From contig AP024675.1 in NCBI GenBank assembly GCA_025998875.1, forward strand, positions 2,267,549 to 2,331,548: DNA of 64,000 nt. The letters run 5' to 3'. Below are positions 16,765-27,363 of this stretch, one piece after another. Both the position numbers and the translations under genes were made by a program. Each line of letters starts with the position of its first letter. The first letter of the stretch is position 1. This DNA comes from Bacteroidota bacterium (GTDB lineage Bacteria > Bacteroidota > Rhodothermia > JANXDC01). The notes under the pieces were generated by a model. It did not search any database. It saw only the letters and a program-made list of their open reading frames with translations, and was not told the origin of the DNA.

Positions 16765-18348
16765 TCAGCGTTCTTCCTCCGGAAGGAAGGGGGCCCATTC
16801 CACGTTGCGCTTCCAGTCCACCCCCTGACGGGAGCGGGCCACCATACGGGCTACGGCCTCCAGGAGGCGCGCGTTTTCGATCACGATCCCGTCTTTGATC
16901 GTGTGCACGATGCCCCGGGTCCGATACATGCGTCCGCTGGCGTCAAGGGTAAGCGCCCCGAAGCCGTAGAGAAAGCGCAGGTTATAGAGCGGGGAGCCGT
17001 CGACCAGGATGAGATCGGCCAGGTATCCGGGCCGGATCAGCCCCAGGCGCGGTTGCCGGAGGGTCTGGGCGCTGTTGAAGGTCGCCGCGCGCAGCACTTC
17101 CAGCGTATGCATGCCCGTCTCCCGCAGGAGCATGAGCTCGCGCACGTTTGAGAACCCCGGCGTGGCCCAGATGTAGTTGTCATCCGTGCCGTAGGCCACC
17201 CGCCCCCCGCGTCGGTTGAACTCGTAGATGAGCTTGCCCCACAGCTCGAAGGCCACCGACCAGTAGTACTCATCATCCGAGGTCCAGTCCCAGTGATAGG
17301 CCCCATGGTAGGCCGGATTGGGCAGGTTCCACTCCAGCAGGGCCTGGTGGGTGTATTTCTCATGCCAGGGCAGGCTGATGGCCCGCAGGATATCCCGGTT
17401 GGCCTCATAGACCACGCGCGTCGGGAGCATGGTCACCCCGTAGCGCACCAGGGAATCGGCGATCTGGCCCAGCAGCCGTTCCCGATTCGTCTCCGTCCAG
17501 ACCTTGCCCGCATAGCGGAATCGATGGTTTTCGTTGTCGTAGTTGTACTCCCGACCGAAGTTCTGCACCCGGCCGTCCAAGGCCGATTCCGCGTATCCGT
17601 AATGGTGCTCGATCATGGTCACACCCAGGCGGGCCGCCTCCAGGGCGCGCACCATGGACATAGTCGACGGCGGCAGATGGACGGTCGTGATCCCGCCCAC
17701 CTCATAGACGGCCCGGCAGACGGCCCCGAACAGCTCCGGATTCCAGGCCAGATCCCCCACGCTGACGACGTGCGCCCCCCGGGCCCGCATCTGGCGGGCG
17801 ATTTCCAGGGCCAGGGCCGGGTTCTCCAGCTCCTGACGCGAGCGGCCCGTACCCGCCCCCCAGGACCAGATCGGGAACATGCGCGGGGCCAGGATGCGGT
17901 TTTCCGCGCTGAGTCGGGCCTGCTCCATGGCCTCCTCCAGCCCCCGATCCGGCGCGGGCACGATGGTCGTCACCCCATGGGCGAGCTTGAGGTAGTAGAC
18001 GTACTCCAGCTCCATGGGCTCTTCCCGCAGATGGCAGTGCAGATCGATCATGCCCGGCATGGCGTACAGACCGGTTGCGTCGATGATGCGATCCGCCTCC
18101 GGATGCCGGTGCTCCCGGGAGCGGGCCCGCACGGGATCGAGCGGGATAAGATCCCGGATCTCGTTGCCCTCGATGACGATGTCGTATGGCCCCACGGGGG
18201 GTCCCCCGTGACCGGGGATCACCATGACGTTGTGGATAACGAGCCTGCGGTACGGACCCTCGGCCAGATCCCCGAACCGGCGGGTCTGCTGGGCGGAAAG
18301 CGGGCCCGAAAGACCGAGGAGCAACAGCAGAGCGCTGAGCGCGCGCAT
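16765..18348 (-). CDS. Secreted metal-dependent amidohydrolase
   Basis: This 527-residue protein has a signal peptide (MRALSALLLLLGLSGPLSAQ), so it is periplasmic or outside the cell. The amidohydrolase barrel is marked by MPGMIDLHCHLREEP (metal ligands His104 and His106), VVSVGDLAWNPE, TTVHLPP, MIEHHYGYAES and, near the end, VAYGTDDNYIWATPG with the catalytic Asp. The C-terminal GLIRPGYLADLILVDGSPL completes the composite beta-sandwich. This subgroup includes imidazolonepropionase-like dipeptidases and lactamases. The exact substrate is unknown. It follows a secreted penicillin acylase by 21 bases, with AAAGGAGG before the ATG, so the two are probably co-transcribed and degrade peptides or amides together. 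Confidence 0.85.
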   Translation of the reverse strand: MRALSALLLLLGLSGPLSAQQTRRFGDLAEGPYRRLVIHNVMVIPGHGGPPVGPYDIVIEGNEIRDLIPLDPVRARSREHRHPEADRIIDATGLYAMPGMIDLHCHLREEPMELEYVYYLKLAHGVTTIVPAPDRGLEEAMEQARLSAENRILAPRMFPIWSWGAGTGRSRQELENPALALEIARQMRARGAHVVSVGDLAWNPELFGAVCRAVYEVGGITTVHLPPSTMSMVRALEAARLGVTMIEHHYGYAESALDGRVQNFGREYNYDNENHRFRYAGKVWTETNRERLLGQIADSLVRYGVTMLPTRVVYEANRDILRAISLPWHEKYTHQALLEWNLPNPAYHGAYHWDWTSDDEYYWSVAFELWGKLIYEFNRRGGRVAYGTDDNYIWATPGFSNVRELMLLRETGMHTLEVLRAATFNSAQTLRQPRLGLIRPGYLADLILVDGSPLYNLRFLYGFGALTLDASGRMYRTRGIVHTIKDGIVIENARLLEAVARMVARSRQGVDWKRNVEWAPFLPEEER

Positions 18349-18369
18349 GAGCCAGCCCTCCTTTTCACG

Positions 18370-20715
18370 TTAATGGGGCAACAACAGGAGCCGCGTCCGC
18401 GTGACGGATTCAACCCGGGAACGGCTGAAGAAAACCGGAAAATAGCGGCCCTCGGCCCAGAGCGGGAACAGGTCCCGGTAATGCGGGCTCCTCGGATCCC
18501 CGGATTGTCCGGGCGTGGAGGTGCCGAGCGTGCGATCCCAGTCGGCCGTATCGACCAGGATCCGGAACGAAGCCCCGTGCGTCTGCCTGTCGCCGGCGCC
18601 CGTGGCCAGGACCGTATGCGCGTATCCCCCCCGGGGCGCCGGCGGACCTATGTCGAAAAGGCTCCGGTACTCGGGCCGGAGCGCCCGGCTCAGGGGATGT
18701 TCCAGATAGGCCTGCTTGATGGCCCCGTAACGCCAGGTGCTCGAGTCCGGTCCGAGCCGATCTCGCAGCCTGTCGATGGCCTCCCGGAGCGCATCCTCAA
18801 GCCAGAGGGCGCGTCCCCGCAGGGGATCAGGGCCAAAGGTGCTGTCCGGGGACCAGAGCCTCTCGATGAGCCGGCTGAGAGGCAACCGAACCTCGTTTGC
18901 CTGCGGGGGAAGAACCCGCTCGGAGAAGCGGCGCATCAGGGCCCGTTCCCAGAACACGTACAGCGCCGCAGCCCGGGAATCCGGATCCAGCCTGCCATCC
19001 CAGGCTGAGAGCTCCTTCAGCGCCCATTGGATCCGAGGATCGGGCCGGATGCCCTTCAGGAGGGGAAGCAGCATGCGGGCCGGAAGGGCCACGGCGTCAT
19101 GCTGCAGATCCGCCATATCGGCCAGCGTGAACCGTCGGCCCTGGGAGAGCACTTCCTGAATGCGCGCCATGCGGAAGGGCTCGGCCCACTCGTAGCTCGT
19201 CACCGGCTCGTATCCCGGGGGCAGGTTCTCCTCGTTGGCTGTGGCGATCCAGCCGCGGGGCGGATCGACCTCCGCAGGCAGGCGGTCCGGCTCCAGAAAC
19301 CCGGCCCACTCGTAGCGGCCATCCCCGGGCACGGGCAGTAGCCCGGACCATCCGCGCCGGATGGGGACGATACCCACGGCCTGCCAGCCGATACGGCCCG
19401 TCGAATCGGCCCAAAGCAGGTTCTCCGGGGGCGTGCGGAAGAAGAAGGCCGCCGTTCGAAACGCCTCCCAGGATCGGGCACCGGCAAGGCGCAGGCTGGC
19501 CAGATAAGGCGCCGCGCCGGCCTCCAGCCAGGCCGCGCGCAGCGCGTAGGCCCGATGCCGCAGCGAGTCCACATACAGCACAGGTCCGTGCCGCGTATAG
19601 AAAAGCTCCACGATCACCGCCCCGGCGCCCCGCACCCGGATCGTATCCCGAATCCGGCGCATGGACTCCCATCCGGACCCGTAGCGGTAACGGCTCAGAT
19701 CCCGGGGGTCGAGCTCGTAGACGTAGAGATCCTCCATATCCACCCCGAAGACGGTCAGGCCCCAGGCGCCCGAACCGTTGTGCCCGATCGCCACCCCGGG
19801 CAGGGCGGGCTCGCCGGCGCCCACCAGACGCCACCCCGGACCCTCCAGGTGCACCCAGTAGCGCAGGGAGGGCACTTCGATCCCCCGATGGGGATCATTG
19901 GCCAAGAGGGGTCGACGGGAAAAGGAAAGCGCCCCGCTGATTGCCCAGTTGTTGCTCCCCTCCGAAAGCACGTACTCCGGCTCGGCTTCCCGGGCATCCG
20001 AGCCGGAACCGGAATCCGATCCGGCCCGGTACGGGGCGAGCACATCCTCCGGAAGGAAAACCACCGCAGACCGATACAGCCGGTAGAGGCGCAGCACGTC
20101 CGGTGGTATGGAGCCCAGATCCAGTCCGGGCGCCGGGTTCAGGTCCGGGCGGCGGGGCTCGAATCCGTAGAGCTCCCGGACCCGCTCCGGCCCCAGCAGG
20201 GCGACCAGCCGGGCCAGCTGCACCTCGCGCTCCAGGTTGCCGTAGAGCCCGTTGTGTCGGGAGACGACGACCTCCGGGGTCCAGTAGCCGGGCAGAAAGC
20301 CCAGCATGCGGAATTCCGGCGGAAGCAGGCTTGTATCCGCCCTCACCTCCCGGACGCGCGCGTTGATCCCCTCGACAAAGGCCCGTATGATCTCCGGTCC
20401 ACGCTCGTGATAGTGCCGGAGCTCTCTGTCCAGCGAGCCCCGATACGCCAGCAGGCGAGCGGCCCGATCGCGCTCCAGGAATCGGGGTCCGAACACCTCG
20501 GCCAGGGTGCCCGTGGCCCGGCGCCGCCAGATCTCCAGCTGAAAGAGCCGGTCCCGGGCGGCCTGATATCCCTGGGCGAAAAACAGATCGTGCTCCGTCT
20601 GCGCGTAGATGTGCGGGATCCCCCAGACGTCGATGCGGATCTCAACGGGCTGCTCCAGACCCGGAAGGCGAAGCGTATCGAGCAGAAGCAACAGGACAAC
20701 GCCTGAGGCCAGCAC
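18370..20715 (-). CDS. Penicillin acylase family N-terminal nucleophile hydrolase
   Basis: This is a secreted or periplasmic amide hydrolase of 781 residues, the usual length. I choose the GTG at 20713-20715, which has GGAGGAGG six bases upstream and gives the signal peptide LASGVVLLLLLDTLRL; the longer frame to 20814 adds a basic non-signal stretch. VEIRIDVWGIPHIYAQTEHD and the spacer lead to the processing site EGSNNWAIS, where the Ser (about residue 254) would become the N-terminal nucleophile of the beta subunit. LANDPHRGIEVPSLRYWVHL and IGHNGSGAWGLTVFGVDMED are typical of the family. These enzymes deacylate beta-lactams, acyl-homoserine lactones or other N-acyl compounds; the substrate is unknown. 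Confidence 0.9.
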   Translation of the reverse strand: MLASGVVLLLLLDTLRLPGLEQPVEIRIDVWGIPHIYAQTEHDLFFAQGYQAARDRLFQLEIWRRRATGTLAEVFGPRFLERDRAARLLAYRGSLDRELRHYHERGPEIIRAFVEGINARVREVRADTSLLPPEFRMLGFLPGYWTPEVVVSRHNGLYGNLEREVQLARLVALLGPERVRELYGFEPRRPDLNPAPGLDLGSIPPDVLRLYRLYRSAVVFLPEDVLAPYRAGSDSGSGSDAREAEPEYVLSEGSNNWAISGALSFSRRPLLANDPHRGIEVPSLRYWVHLEGPGWRLVGAGEPALPGVAIGHNGSGAWGLTVFGVDMEDLYVYELDPRDLSRYRYGSGWESMRRIRDTIRVRGAGAVIVELFYTRHGPVLYVDSLRHRAYALRAAWLEAGAAPYLASLRLAGARSWEAFRTAAFFFRTPPENLLWADSTGRIGWQAVGIVPIRRGWSGLLPVPGDGRYEWAGFLEPDRLPAEVDPPRGWIATANEENLPPGYEPVTSYEWAEPFRMARIQEVLSQGRRFTLADMADLQHDAVALPARMLLPLLKGIRPDPRIQWALKELSAWDGRLDPDSRAAALYVFWERALMRRFSERVLPPQANEVRLPLSRLIERLWSPDSTFGPDPLRGRALWLEDALREAIDRLRDRLGPDSSTWRYGAIKQAYLEHPLSRALRPEYRSLFDIGPPAPRGGYAHTVLATGAGDRQTHGASFRILVDTADWDRTLGTSTPGQSGDPRSPHYRDLFPLWAEGRYFPVFFSRSRVESVTRTRLLLLPH

Positions 20716-20744
20716 AGGATTCCTCCTCCGCTGCGGGCATACGG

Positions 20745-20773
20745 AAGCTAACGGGCTCTTCGGCCAGGGGCAA
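20745..20773 (-). promoter_or_regulatory. Promoter of the penicillin acylase-amidohydrolase unit
   Basis: TTGCCC (20768-20773), a 17-base spacer, TAGCTT (20745-20750). The predicted start is about 25 bases before the GTG chosen for the acylase, which supports that start over the longer frame. Confidence 0.45.
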
Positions 20774-20895
20774 GCCCGGCGGTGTAACAAAGCCGTCACC
20801 GTTGGGGAGGGCAAGCGGACGGGACGACCCGAAAATTCCCCAGAGCGCGCAAGGCGCCCCGCAAGGGGGATTGGTGTGCGCCTTTGCGGGCGGGT

Positions 20896-21798
20896 TCAGT
20901 CCGGGTTCCGGCGGCTGCGGCTGGCCTCAAAGAGGATGCGTTTTTCCTCTTCGGTCAGCGCCTCGTAGCCGTGCTCGCTGATCTTATCCAGGATGCGATC
21001 GATCGTGGCCTGATCGACCTCCTCCCTGCCCCCGGATCGGGATCGGACAAGGCGGGCGTCTTCGATGCGGGTCCGGAAATGGCGCGCCTGTTCCCGCTGC
21101 CTTCTGCGGCGCTCCCGCCGGTAGCTCCAGGTACGCCACCAGGCATCCAGCGCCCCGAACCGGCCTTCGACGCGCAACAGCGCCCAGCCCGTCAGCGCCC
21201 CGCCCACATGCGCGGCGCGCGCAACTCCGTCGGTGGATCCGGCGCTGAGCAGGAGCACGTCAAGCAGGATGAGCCCGAAGACGAAGAAACGTGCCGGTAT
21301 GGGGGGAAGAAACAGCAGCATAATGGGCGCATCGGGAAAGTAGCGGGCAAAGGCCACCATGACCCCGTATACGGCCCCCGAGGCGCCGATCATAAGCCCG
21401 TAGGAGGGGCCCAGGCCCAGAAGCGGCCCGAGCTGACCGAAAAGCAGGTACAACAGGGCTCCCCCTACTCCGCAGAGCAGATAGTAGAGGGCAAACCAGC
21501 TCGTGCCCCGCAGCTGCTCCAGCTCCCGGCCAAACCACCAGAGCCAGAGCAGGTTGAAGAGCACATGCCAGAATCCCCCGTGCACGAAGAGATACGTCAC
21601 CCAGCGCCAGGGCTGGGTAAGCGCCATCAGGGGATCGGCGCTGAAGCCCAGCGCGCGCACAAGCAGCGCGTGCGCCCCCAGCACCTGGGCCAGGAACAGC
21701 AGGCCCGTGAGGAGCAGGATCGTACGTAGCGCGCGGGGCATCATGTGAAACGAACGCCGAACCGCCTCACCGAAACGCTCTCCTCCGTAGTACGGCAT
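20896..21798 (-). CDS. Rhomboid-family intramembrane serine protease
   Basis: This 300-residue membrane protease has the conserved WRWVTYLFVHGGFWHVLFNL (HGGxxHxxxN), the nucleophile region IGASGAVYG (Ser140) and the partner histidine in ARAAHVGG (His197). Six hydrophobic segments lie in the first 210 residues. The last 90 residues form a basic, soluble tail ending in a helix (DQATIDRILDKISEHGYEAL) like the small C-terminal domain often attached to Bacteroidota rhomboids. It cleaves single-pass membrane proteins within the bilayer; targets are unknown. It begins one base after the end of a second rhomboid gene. Confidence 0.9.
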   Translation of the reverse strand: MPYYGGERFGEAVRRSFHMMPRALRTILLLTGLLFLAQVLGAHALLVRALGFSADPLMALTQPWRWVTYLFVHGGFWHVLFNLLWLWWFGRELEQLRGTSWFALYYLLCGVGGALLYLLFGQLGPLLGLGPSYGLMIGASGAVYGVMVAFARYFPDAPIMLLFLPPIPARFFVFGLILLDVLLLSAGSTDGVARAAHVGGALTGWALLRVEGRFGALDAWWRTWSYRRERRRRQREQARHFRTRIEDARLVRSRSGGREEVDQATIDRILDKISEHGYEALTEEEKRILFEASRSRRNPD

Positions 21799-21799
21799 A

Positions 21800-22465
21800 T
21801 CAGGAGACCAGCTCGTCTTCCATTTGCTGTCGCCAGGCCTTGTAGCGACGTCGGTCCCGGTGGCTCCAGAGCCGGATCAACCCATATCCCCAGAGCATGC
21901 CCCCCAGATGGGCAAAGCGGGCCACATGGTCCCCGGGCCCGGCCATCACCCCGGCCCAGAGCTCCAGCAGACCGTAGAGCAGAACGAAATATTTGGCCTT
22001 GATCGGAAAAAGCAGGTAGAGGTAAATGTACTGGTTCGGAAACTGCATCCCGAAGGCGAGCAGGAGCCCGAAGACGGCCCCCGAGGCGCCGATCACGGGC
22101 GCCATCGCATCCCCCCAGAAGGTGCTCACCAGCAGGTGCGTGAGCATGGCCCCGACGCCGCAGAGGAAGTAATAGAACACAAAGCGCCGGCTTCCCCACA
22201 GGTTCTCCAGCGGGGCGCCGAACATCCAGAGGGCGAACATGTTGAAAAACAGGTGCGTGAAGTTTCCGTGCAAAAACAGGCTCGTCAGCGGCTGCCAGGG
22301 CAGAAAAAGGCCCGTTACGGGATGCCAGAGCGCCCCGTAGCGCAAAAAGGGCTCCTCGAAGACGGGCAGGCTCTGCGCCATGAAGAAAAGCCCGTTGAGG
22401 ATGAGCAGATGCTTGATGGCCTCCGGAAGCAGTCGCAGTCCCGGGGGTTGATACGCTTCGACCAT
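21800..22465 (-). CDS. Rhomboid-family intramembrane serine protease, second copy
   Basis: This 221-residue protease has FLHGNFTHLFFNMFALWMFG, the nucleophile motif VIGASGAVFGLLLAFGMQF (Ser128) and His186 in ARFAHLGGMLWGYGL. It has six transmembrane segments with a short basic C-terminal tail. It lies directly upstream of the other rhomboid gene in a two-gene operon. The two share the fold but differ clearly in sequence, so this is an old duplication or a deliberate pair with distinct substrates. It is transcribed divergently from grpE-dnaJ. Confidence 0.9.
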   Translation of the reverse strand: MVEAYQPPGLRLLPEAIKHLLILNGLFFMAQSLPVFEEPFLRYGALWHPVTGLFLPWQPLTSLFLHGNFTHLFFNMFALWMFGAPLENLWGSRRFVFYYFLCGVGAMLTHLLVSTFWGDAMAPVIGASGAVFGLLLAFGMQFPNQYIYLYLLFPIKAKYFVLLYGLLELWAGVMAGPGDHVARFAHLGGMLWGYGLIRLWSHRDRRRYKAWRQQMEDELVS

Positions 22466-22482
22466 AACCCCACCTCATCGGA

Positions 22483-22513
22483 CAAGATACGATCTCCCGG
22501 GGCAAATGCCCAA
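22483..22513 (-). promoter_or_regulatory. Promoter of the rhomboid pair
   Basis: TTGGGC (22508-22513), an 18-base spacer, TATCTTG (22483-22489). The spacing matches the other promoters in the window. The leader to the ATG at 22465 would be about 12 bases. Confidence 0.45.
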
Positions 22514-22528
22514 ATCCCCGGCTGAACT

Positions 22529-22539
22529 GTCAGCCTGAC
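22529..22539. promoter_or_regulatory. Palindrome upstream of grpE, possible stress operator
   Basis: GTCAG-C-CTGAC is a perfect 11-base inverted repeat between the divergent rhomboid and grpE promoters. Its place ahead of a heat-shock operon suggests a regulator site, but it is not the CIRCE element and no regulator is identified. Confidence 0.3.
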
Positions 22540-22577
22540 CGAGGTATCCCGGAATGCTGACGGATCGACAGGCGCTC

Positions 22578-22609
22578 TTGCGGCTTCGGGCTCCTGGGAT
22601 CGATTTTTG
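22578..22609 (+). promoter_or_regulatory. Promoter of grpE-dnaJ
   Basis: TTGCGG (22578-22583), an 18-base spacer, GATTTTTG (22602-22609), one mismatch from TAnnTTTG. The leader would be about 35 bases. Confidence 0.4.
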
Positions 22610-22650
22610 CTTCCATCGCGCCGACGAACAGCAAAACCCGAAAGACCGCC

Positions 22651-24382
<1,732 letters not shown>

Positions 24383-24472
24383 TCGGGCAGGGGCGGTCAG
24401 GACTTTTTCACAATTCTCTCCGCGATCCAAGCCGTATCTTCCCCTGTTCCCTCGAGCAAGGAGGCCTCGTCC

Positions 24473-26134
24473 ATGCGGAGACGACTTTTCCTTTTCATCG
24501 CCCTGTTGCTCGGTCCGGTTTTTCTGCTTCGGGCCCAGCCCACCCCGGCCTCGGCGGCGGAGGCCGTGGATACGGCCGTGATCGAGAAGATCAAGCAAGA
24601 GGGGCTTGAGCGCTCTCAGGTCATGCAGATCGCCAGTTACCTGACCGATGTCATCGGCCCCCGGCTTACGGGTTCCCCCCAGATGCGCCTGGCCCTGGAA
24701 TGGACGCGCGACAAGCTGGCCAGCTGGGGGCTGGAGGCGCGCCTGGAACCCTGGGGCGAGTTCGGCCGGGGCTGGTCGCTGGAACGCTTTTCCGCCCATG
24801 TGGTCAGCCCCCAGTACTTCCCGCTGATCGCCTATCCCAGGGCTTGGACGCCCGGATTTCGGAAAAACCCCGTCTCCGGAGAAGTCATATACCTGGATGC
24901 GGACACGGAAGAGGAACTGGCCCGCTATCAGGGCAAGCTCAAAGGCAAGTTCGTCCTGATCCGGCCCCCGTTTGAGGTGCGGGCCTGGTTTGACCCCCCG
25001 GGTCGGCGGCTGACGGATTCCGAGCTGCTGGAGCTGGCCAATGGCGTGCGTCGGCAGACGGGCGTACCGGCAAACCTCACCCCTGAACAGCGCCAGGCCC
25101 TGCAGGCGGCCATGGAGGGCCGGGAGCTCACCCCCGAACAGCGGAGGATCCTGGAGCGCCTGCGCGGCGGCGGGAACGCCTTCCTGCGTCGGAAGATCGA
25201 CTTTGCGCGCGCCGAGGGCGCGCTGGCCGTGCTCGATCACGGAAACAAGGGCGACGGCGGCACCGTCTTCGTCCAGGGTGGGGGATCGCGCAACCCCTCG
25301 GATCCGGAAACGATCCCGCAGATCGTGCTCGCCATCGAGCACTACGGCCGCATCTACCGGATGCTCCAGCAGGGGGTGCCGGTGCGCATCGAGATGGAAT
25401 ACCGGGCCCGCTTCCATGACGAGGACCGGATGGGCTATAACACGATCGCCGAAATCCCGGGCACGGATCCGGAGCTCAAAGACGAGCTCGTCATGCTCGG
25501 GGCGCACCTGGACTCCTGGCATGCGGGCAGCGGGGCCACGGATAACGCGGCCGGCTCGGCCGTGATGATGGAGGCCGTGCGCATCCTGAAGGCCATCGGC
25601 GTCCAGCCCCGGCGCACGATCCGGATTGCGCTCTGGACCGGCGAGGAGCAAGGCCTGCTGGGCTCGCGGGCCTATGTGTCCCGGCATTTTGCCCGCCGCA
25701 CCGAAGACGGCCGGCTGGAGGTGACGCCGGAATACGAAAAATTCTCCGTCTACTTCAACCTGGACAACGGCACCGGACGCATCCGCGGTGTCTACCTGCA
25801 GGGCAACGAGGCCGTGGCCCCGATCTTTCGCGAATGGCTCCGCCCGTTCCATGACATGGGGGCCGCGACACTTACGCTCAACTCCACCGGGGGCACAGAT
25901 CATCTGGCCTTCGACGCCGTGGGCCTGCCGGGCTTTCAATTCATTCAGGATCCGATCGAGTACAGTCCGCGCACCCACCACTCGAACATGGACACCTTCG
26001 AACGCCTGCAGGAGGAAGACCTCAAGCAGGCGGCCGTGATCGTGGCCAGCTTCGTCTATCAGGCCGCCATGCGGGACGCCAAGATCCCCCGCAAGCCGAT
26101 CTCCCTGCCCCTGGTGCGCACCGCGGCGAACTGA
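24473..26134 (+). CDS. Secreted M28-family zinc peptidase with PA-like insert
   Basis: This 553-residue protein has a signal peptide (RRRLFLFIALLLGPVFLLRAQ). The zinc peptidase fold begins with LTDVIGPRLTGSPQMRLALEW. A long insert, about residues 110-320, resembles a protease-associated domain with an Arg/Glu-rich helical arm. The metal site is intact: GAHLDSWH (His345), GATDNAAGSAVM (Asp357), WTGEEQGLLGSRAY (Glu391-Glu392), an Asp in FNLDNGTG and a late His in PRTHHSNMDTFERL. It should act as an aminopeptidase or carboxypeptidase outside the cytoplasm. It follows dnaJ by 90 bases; no clear promoter or terminator was found between them. Confidence 0.9.
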   Translation: MRRRLFLFIALLLGPVFLLRAQPTPASAAEAVDTAVIEKIKQEGLERSQVMQIASYLTDVIGPRLTGSPQMRLALEWTRDKLASWGLEARLEPWGEFGRGWSLERFSAHVVSPQYFPLIAYPRAWTPGFRKNPVSGEVIYLDADTEEELARYQGKLKGKFVLIRPPFEVRAWFDPPGRRLTDSELLELANGVRRQTGVPANLTPEQRQALQAAMEGRELTPEQRRILERLRGGGNAFLRRKIDFARAEGALAVLDHGNKGDGGTVFVQGGGSRNPSDPETIPQIVLAIEHYGRIYRMLQQGVPVRIEMEYRARFHDEDRMGYNTIAEIPGTDPELKDELVMLGAHLDSWHAGSGATDNAAGSAVMMEAVRILKAIGVQPRRTIRIALWTGEEQGLLGSRAYVSRHFARRTEDGRLEVTPEYEKFSVYFNLDNGTGRIRGVYLQGNEAVAPIFREWLRPFHDMGAATLTLNSTGGTDHLAFDAVGLPGFQFIQDPIEYSPRTHHSNMDTFERLQEEDLKQAAVIVASFVYQAAMRDAKIPRKPISLPLVRTAAN

Positions 26135-26164
26135 GCGCGCGGCAGGCAACAGGGCCGGGCTGTC

Positions 26165-26192
26165 TTTGCCGGGCGGGGCGGCCGTATCTTTG
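26165..26192 (+). promoter_or_regulatory. Promoter of the MFS transporter gene, probably giving a leaderless mRNA
   Basis: TTTG (26165-26168), 16 bases, then TATCTTTG (26185-26192), an exact TAnnTTTG. The ATG follows only four bases later, so the usual 5-7 base distance to the start point falls on the initiator codon. Confidence 0.5.
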
Positions 26193-26196
26193 CCGC

Positions 26197-27363
26197 ATGC
26201 GGCAGACGCCTTCTCCGACGGACACCGCGGCCAGGCCGCGTACAGGGCCGGCCTACCTGGTCCTGGCGCTGGCCTTCTTCGATAACCTCTCCATACTGCC
26301 CGTGCTTCCCGATTACGCCGCCCGGCTCGGGACGAGTCCCGCCCTGATCGGCCTGATCGTGGCCGCCTACTCAATGACGAACCTGCCGGGGAACGTACTC
26401 TTTGGGCATCTGGCGGACCGATACGGCCGAAAACCCCCGCTTTTGATCGGCCTTCTGGGCACGGCCCTGGTGCTAGTCGGATATACCCACGTGCGCAGCC
26501 CCCTGGAACTGCTCCTGCTCCGGGCGCTGCACGGCTTTACCGCCTCCCCGCTGACGCCGGCCGCGGTGGCCGCCATCGCAGACCAGAGCCCCGGGGGGGA
26601 AACCCGGGCTCGAGCTGCCGGCCGCATCGGCGCCGTCATCGGCCTTGTGGCCACCCTGGCCCCTCCGAGTGGGGGCATTATCGCAGAACGCCTCGGCCCA
26701 GAAGGCCTTTTCTGGATCCTTTTCGGACTCCTGATCGCCTGCATCCTGGTAGTGGGGATCCGGTTTGCGGAGACGCTTGAGCCCATCACGCCGGGTGGCC
26801 CTGTCCCGGCGCCCTGGACCCTGCTCCGGGATCCCAGACTGCTCAGCGTCTACACGGGCGCACTCGGGCTGACCTTCGCCATGGGGGTCGTTACGGTCTA
26901 CATGCCCCTGCTGGTGCTCCGGGCCGGATACGGGGTACAGACAAGCGGGATGGCCTTCGGCTTTTTTTCCCTCCTGGCCGTGCTCTTCATGCTCCTGTTG
27001 CGCGACCGAGGTGGACAAACCACGGTGCAGTGGCGGCGCCTGCACCTGGGCTTTTTGGGGCTGGCCCTGGGCCTCCTGCTGCTTGAAGAGGAGCGGGCGG
27101 TGTTGTTCGGCGCCATGGGGCTCTTCGGATCCGGCTTCGGGCTTCTTTTTCCCGCCCTCACCGTGCTCCTGCAGGCCTACTGCCCGCCCGGGAGTCGGGC
27201 AGCGGCCCTGGGGCTGTTCTTCGCCCTCTATTCTCTGGGGATCATCCTGGGGCAGACGAGCGCGGGGCTGTTGCTGGAAGCCAACCTCCCGCCCCATCGG
27301 GCGGCCTCGGTGCTGGCCCTGCTAGTGAGTCTGCTTGTCGGGCTCCTGCGCCGGAGGGGCTAG
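26197..27363 (+). CDS. Major facilitator superfamily transporter
   Basis: This 388-residue inner-membrane protein has twelve predicted transmembrane segments. The family signature between helices 2 and 3 reads GHLADRYGRKPPLLIGLLGT, and helix 5 has TLAPPSGGIIAERLG, typical of drug:proton antiporters. The N-terminal 20 residues are soluble and rich in Thr, Pro and Arg. No substrate can be assigned; multidrug or sugar efflux is plausible. Its end overlaps the convergent sbtB gene by four bases, leaving no room for a terminator. Confidence 0.85.
   Translation: MRQTPSPTDTAARPRTGPAYLVLALAFFDNLSILPVLPDYAARLGTSPALIGLIVAAYSMTNLPGNVLFGHLADRYGRKPPLLIGLLGTALVLVGYTHVRSPLELLLLRALHGFTASPLTPAAVAAIADQSPGGETRARAAGRIGAVIGLVATLAPPSGGIIAERLGPEGLFWILFGLLIACILVVGIRFAETLEPITPGGPVPAPWTLLRDPRLLSVYTGALGLTFAMGVVTVYMPLLVLRAGYGVQTSGMAFGFFSLLAVLFMLLLRDRGGQTTVQWRRLHLGFLGLALGLLLLEEERAVLFGAMGLFGSGFGLLFPALTVLLQAYCPPGSRAAALGLFFALYSLGIILGQTSAGLLLEANLPPHRAASVLALLVSLLVGLLRRRG

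Noticed and set aside
20857-20890. GC-rich inverted repeat after the rhomboid genes as a terminator
   Set aside because: The stem has a bulge, and the nearest T-rich stretch is about 20 bases beyond it, so it does not fit an intrinsic terminator.
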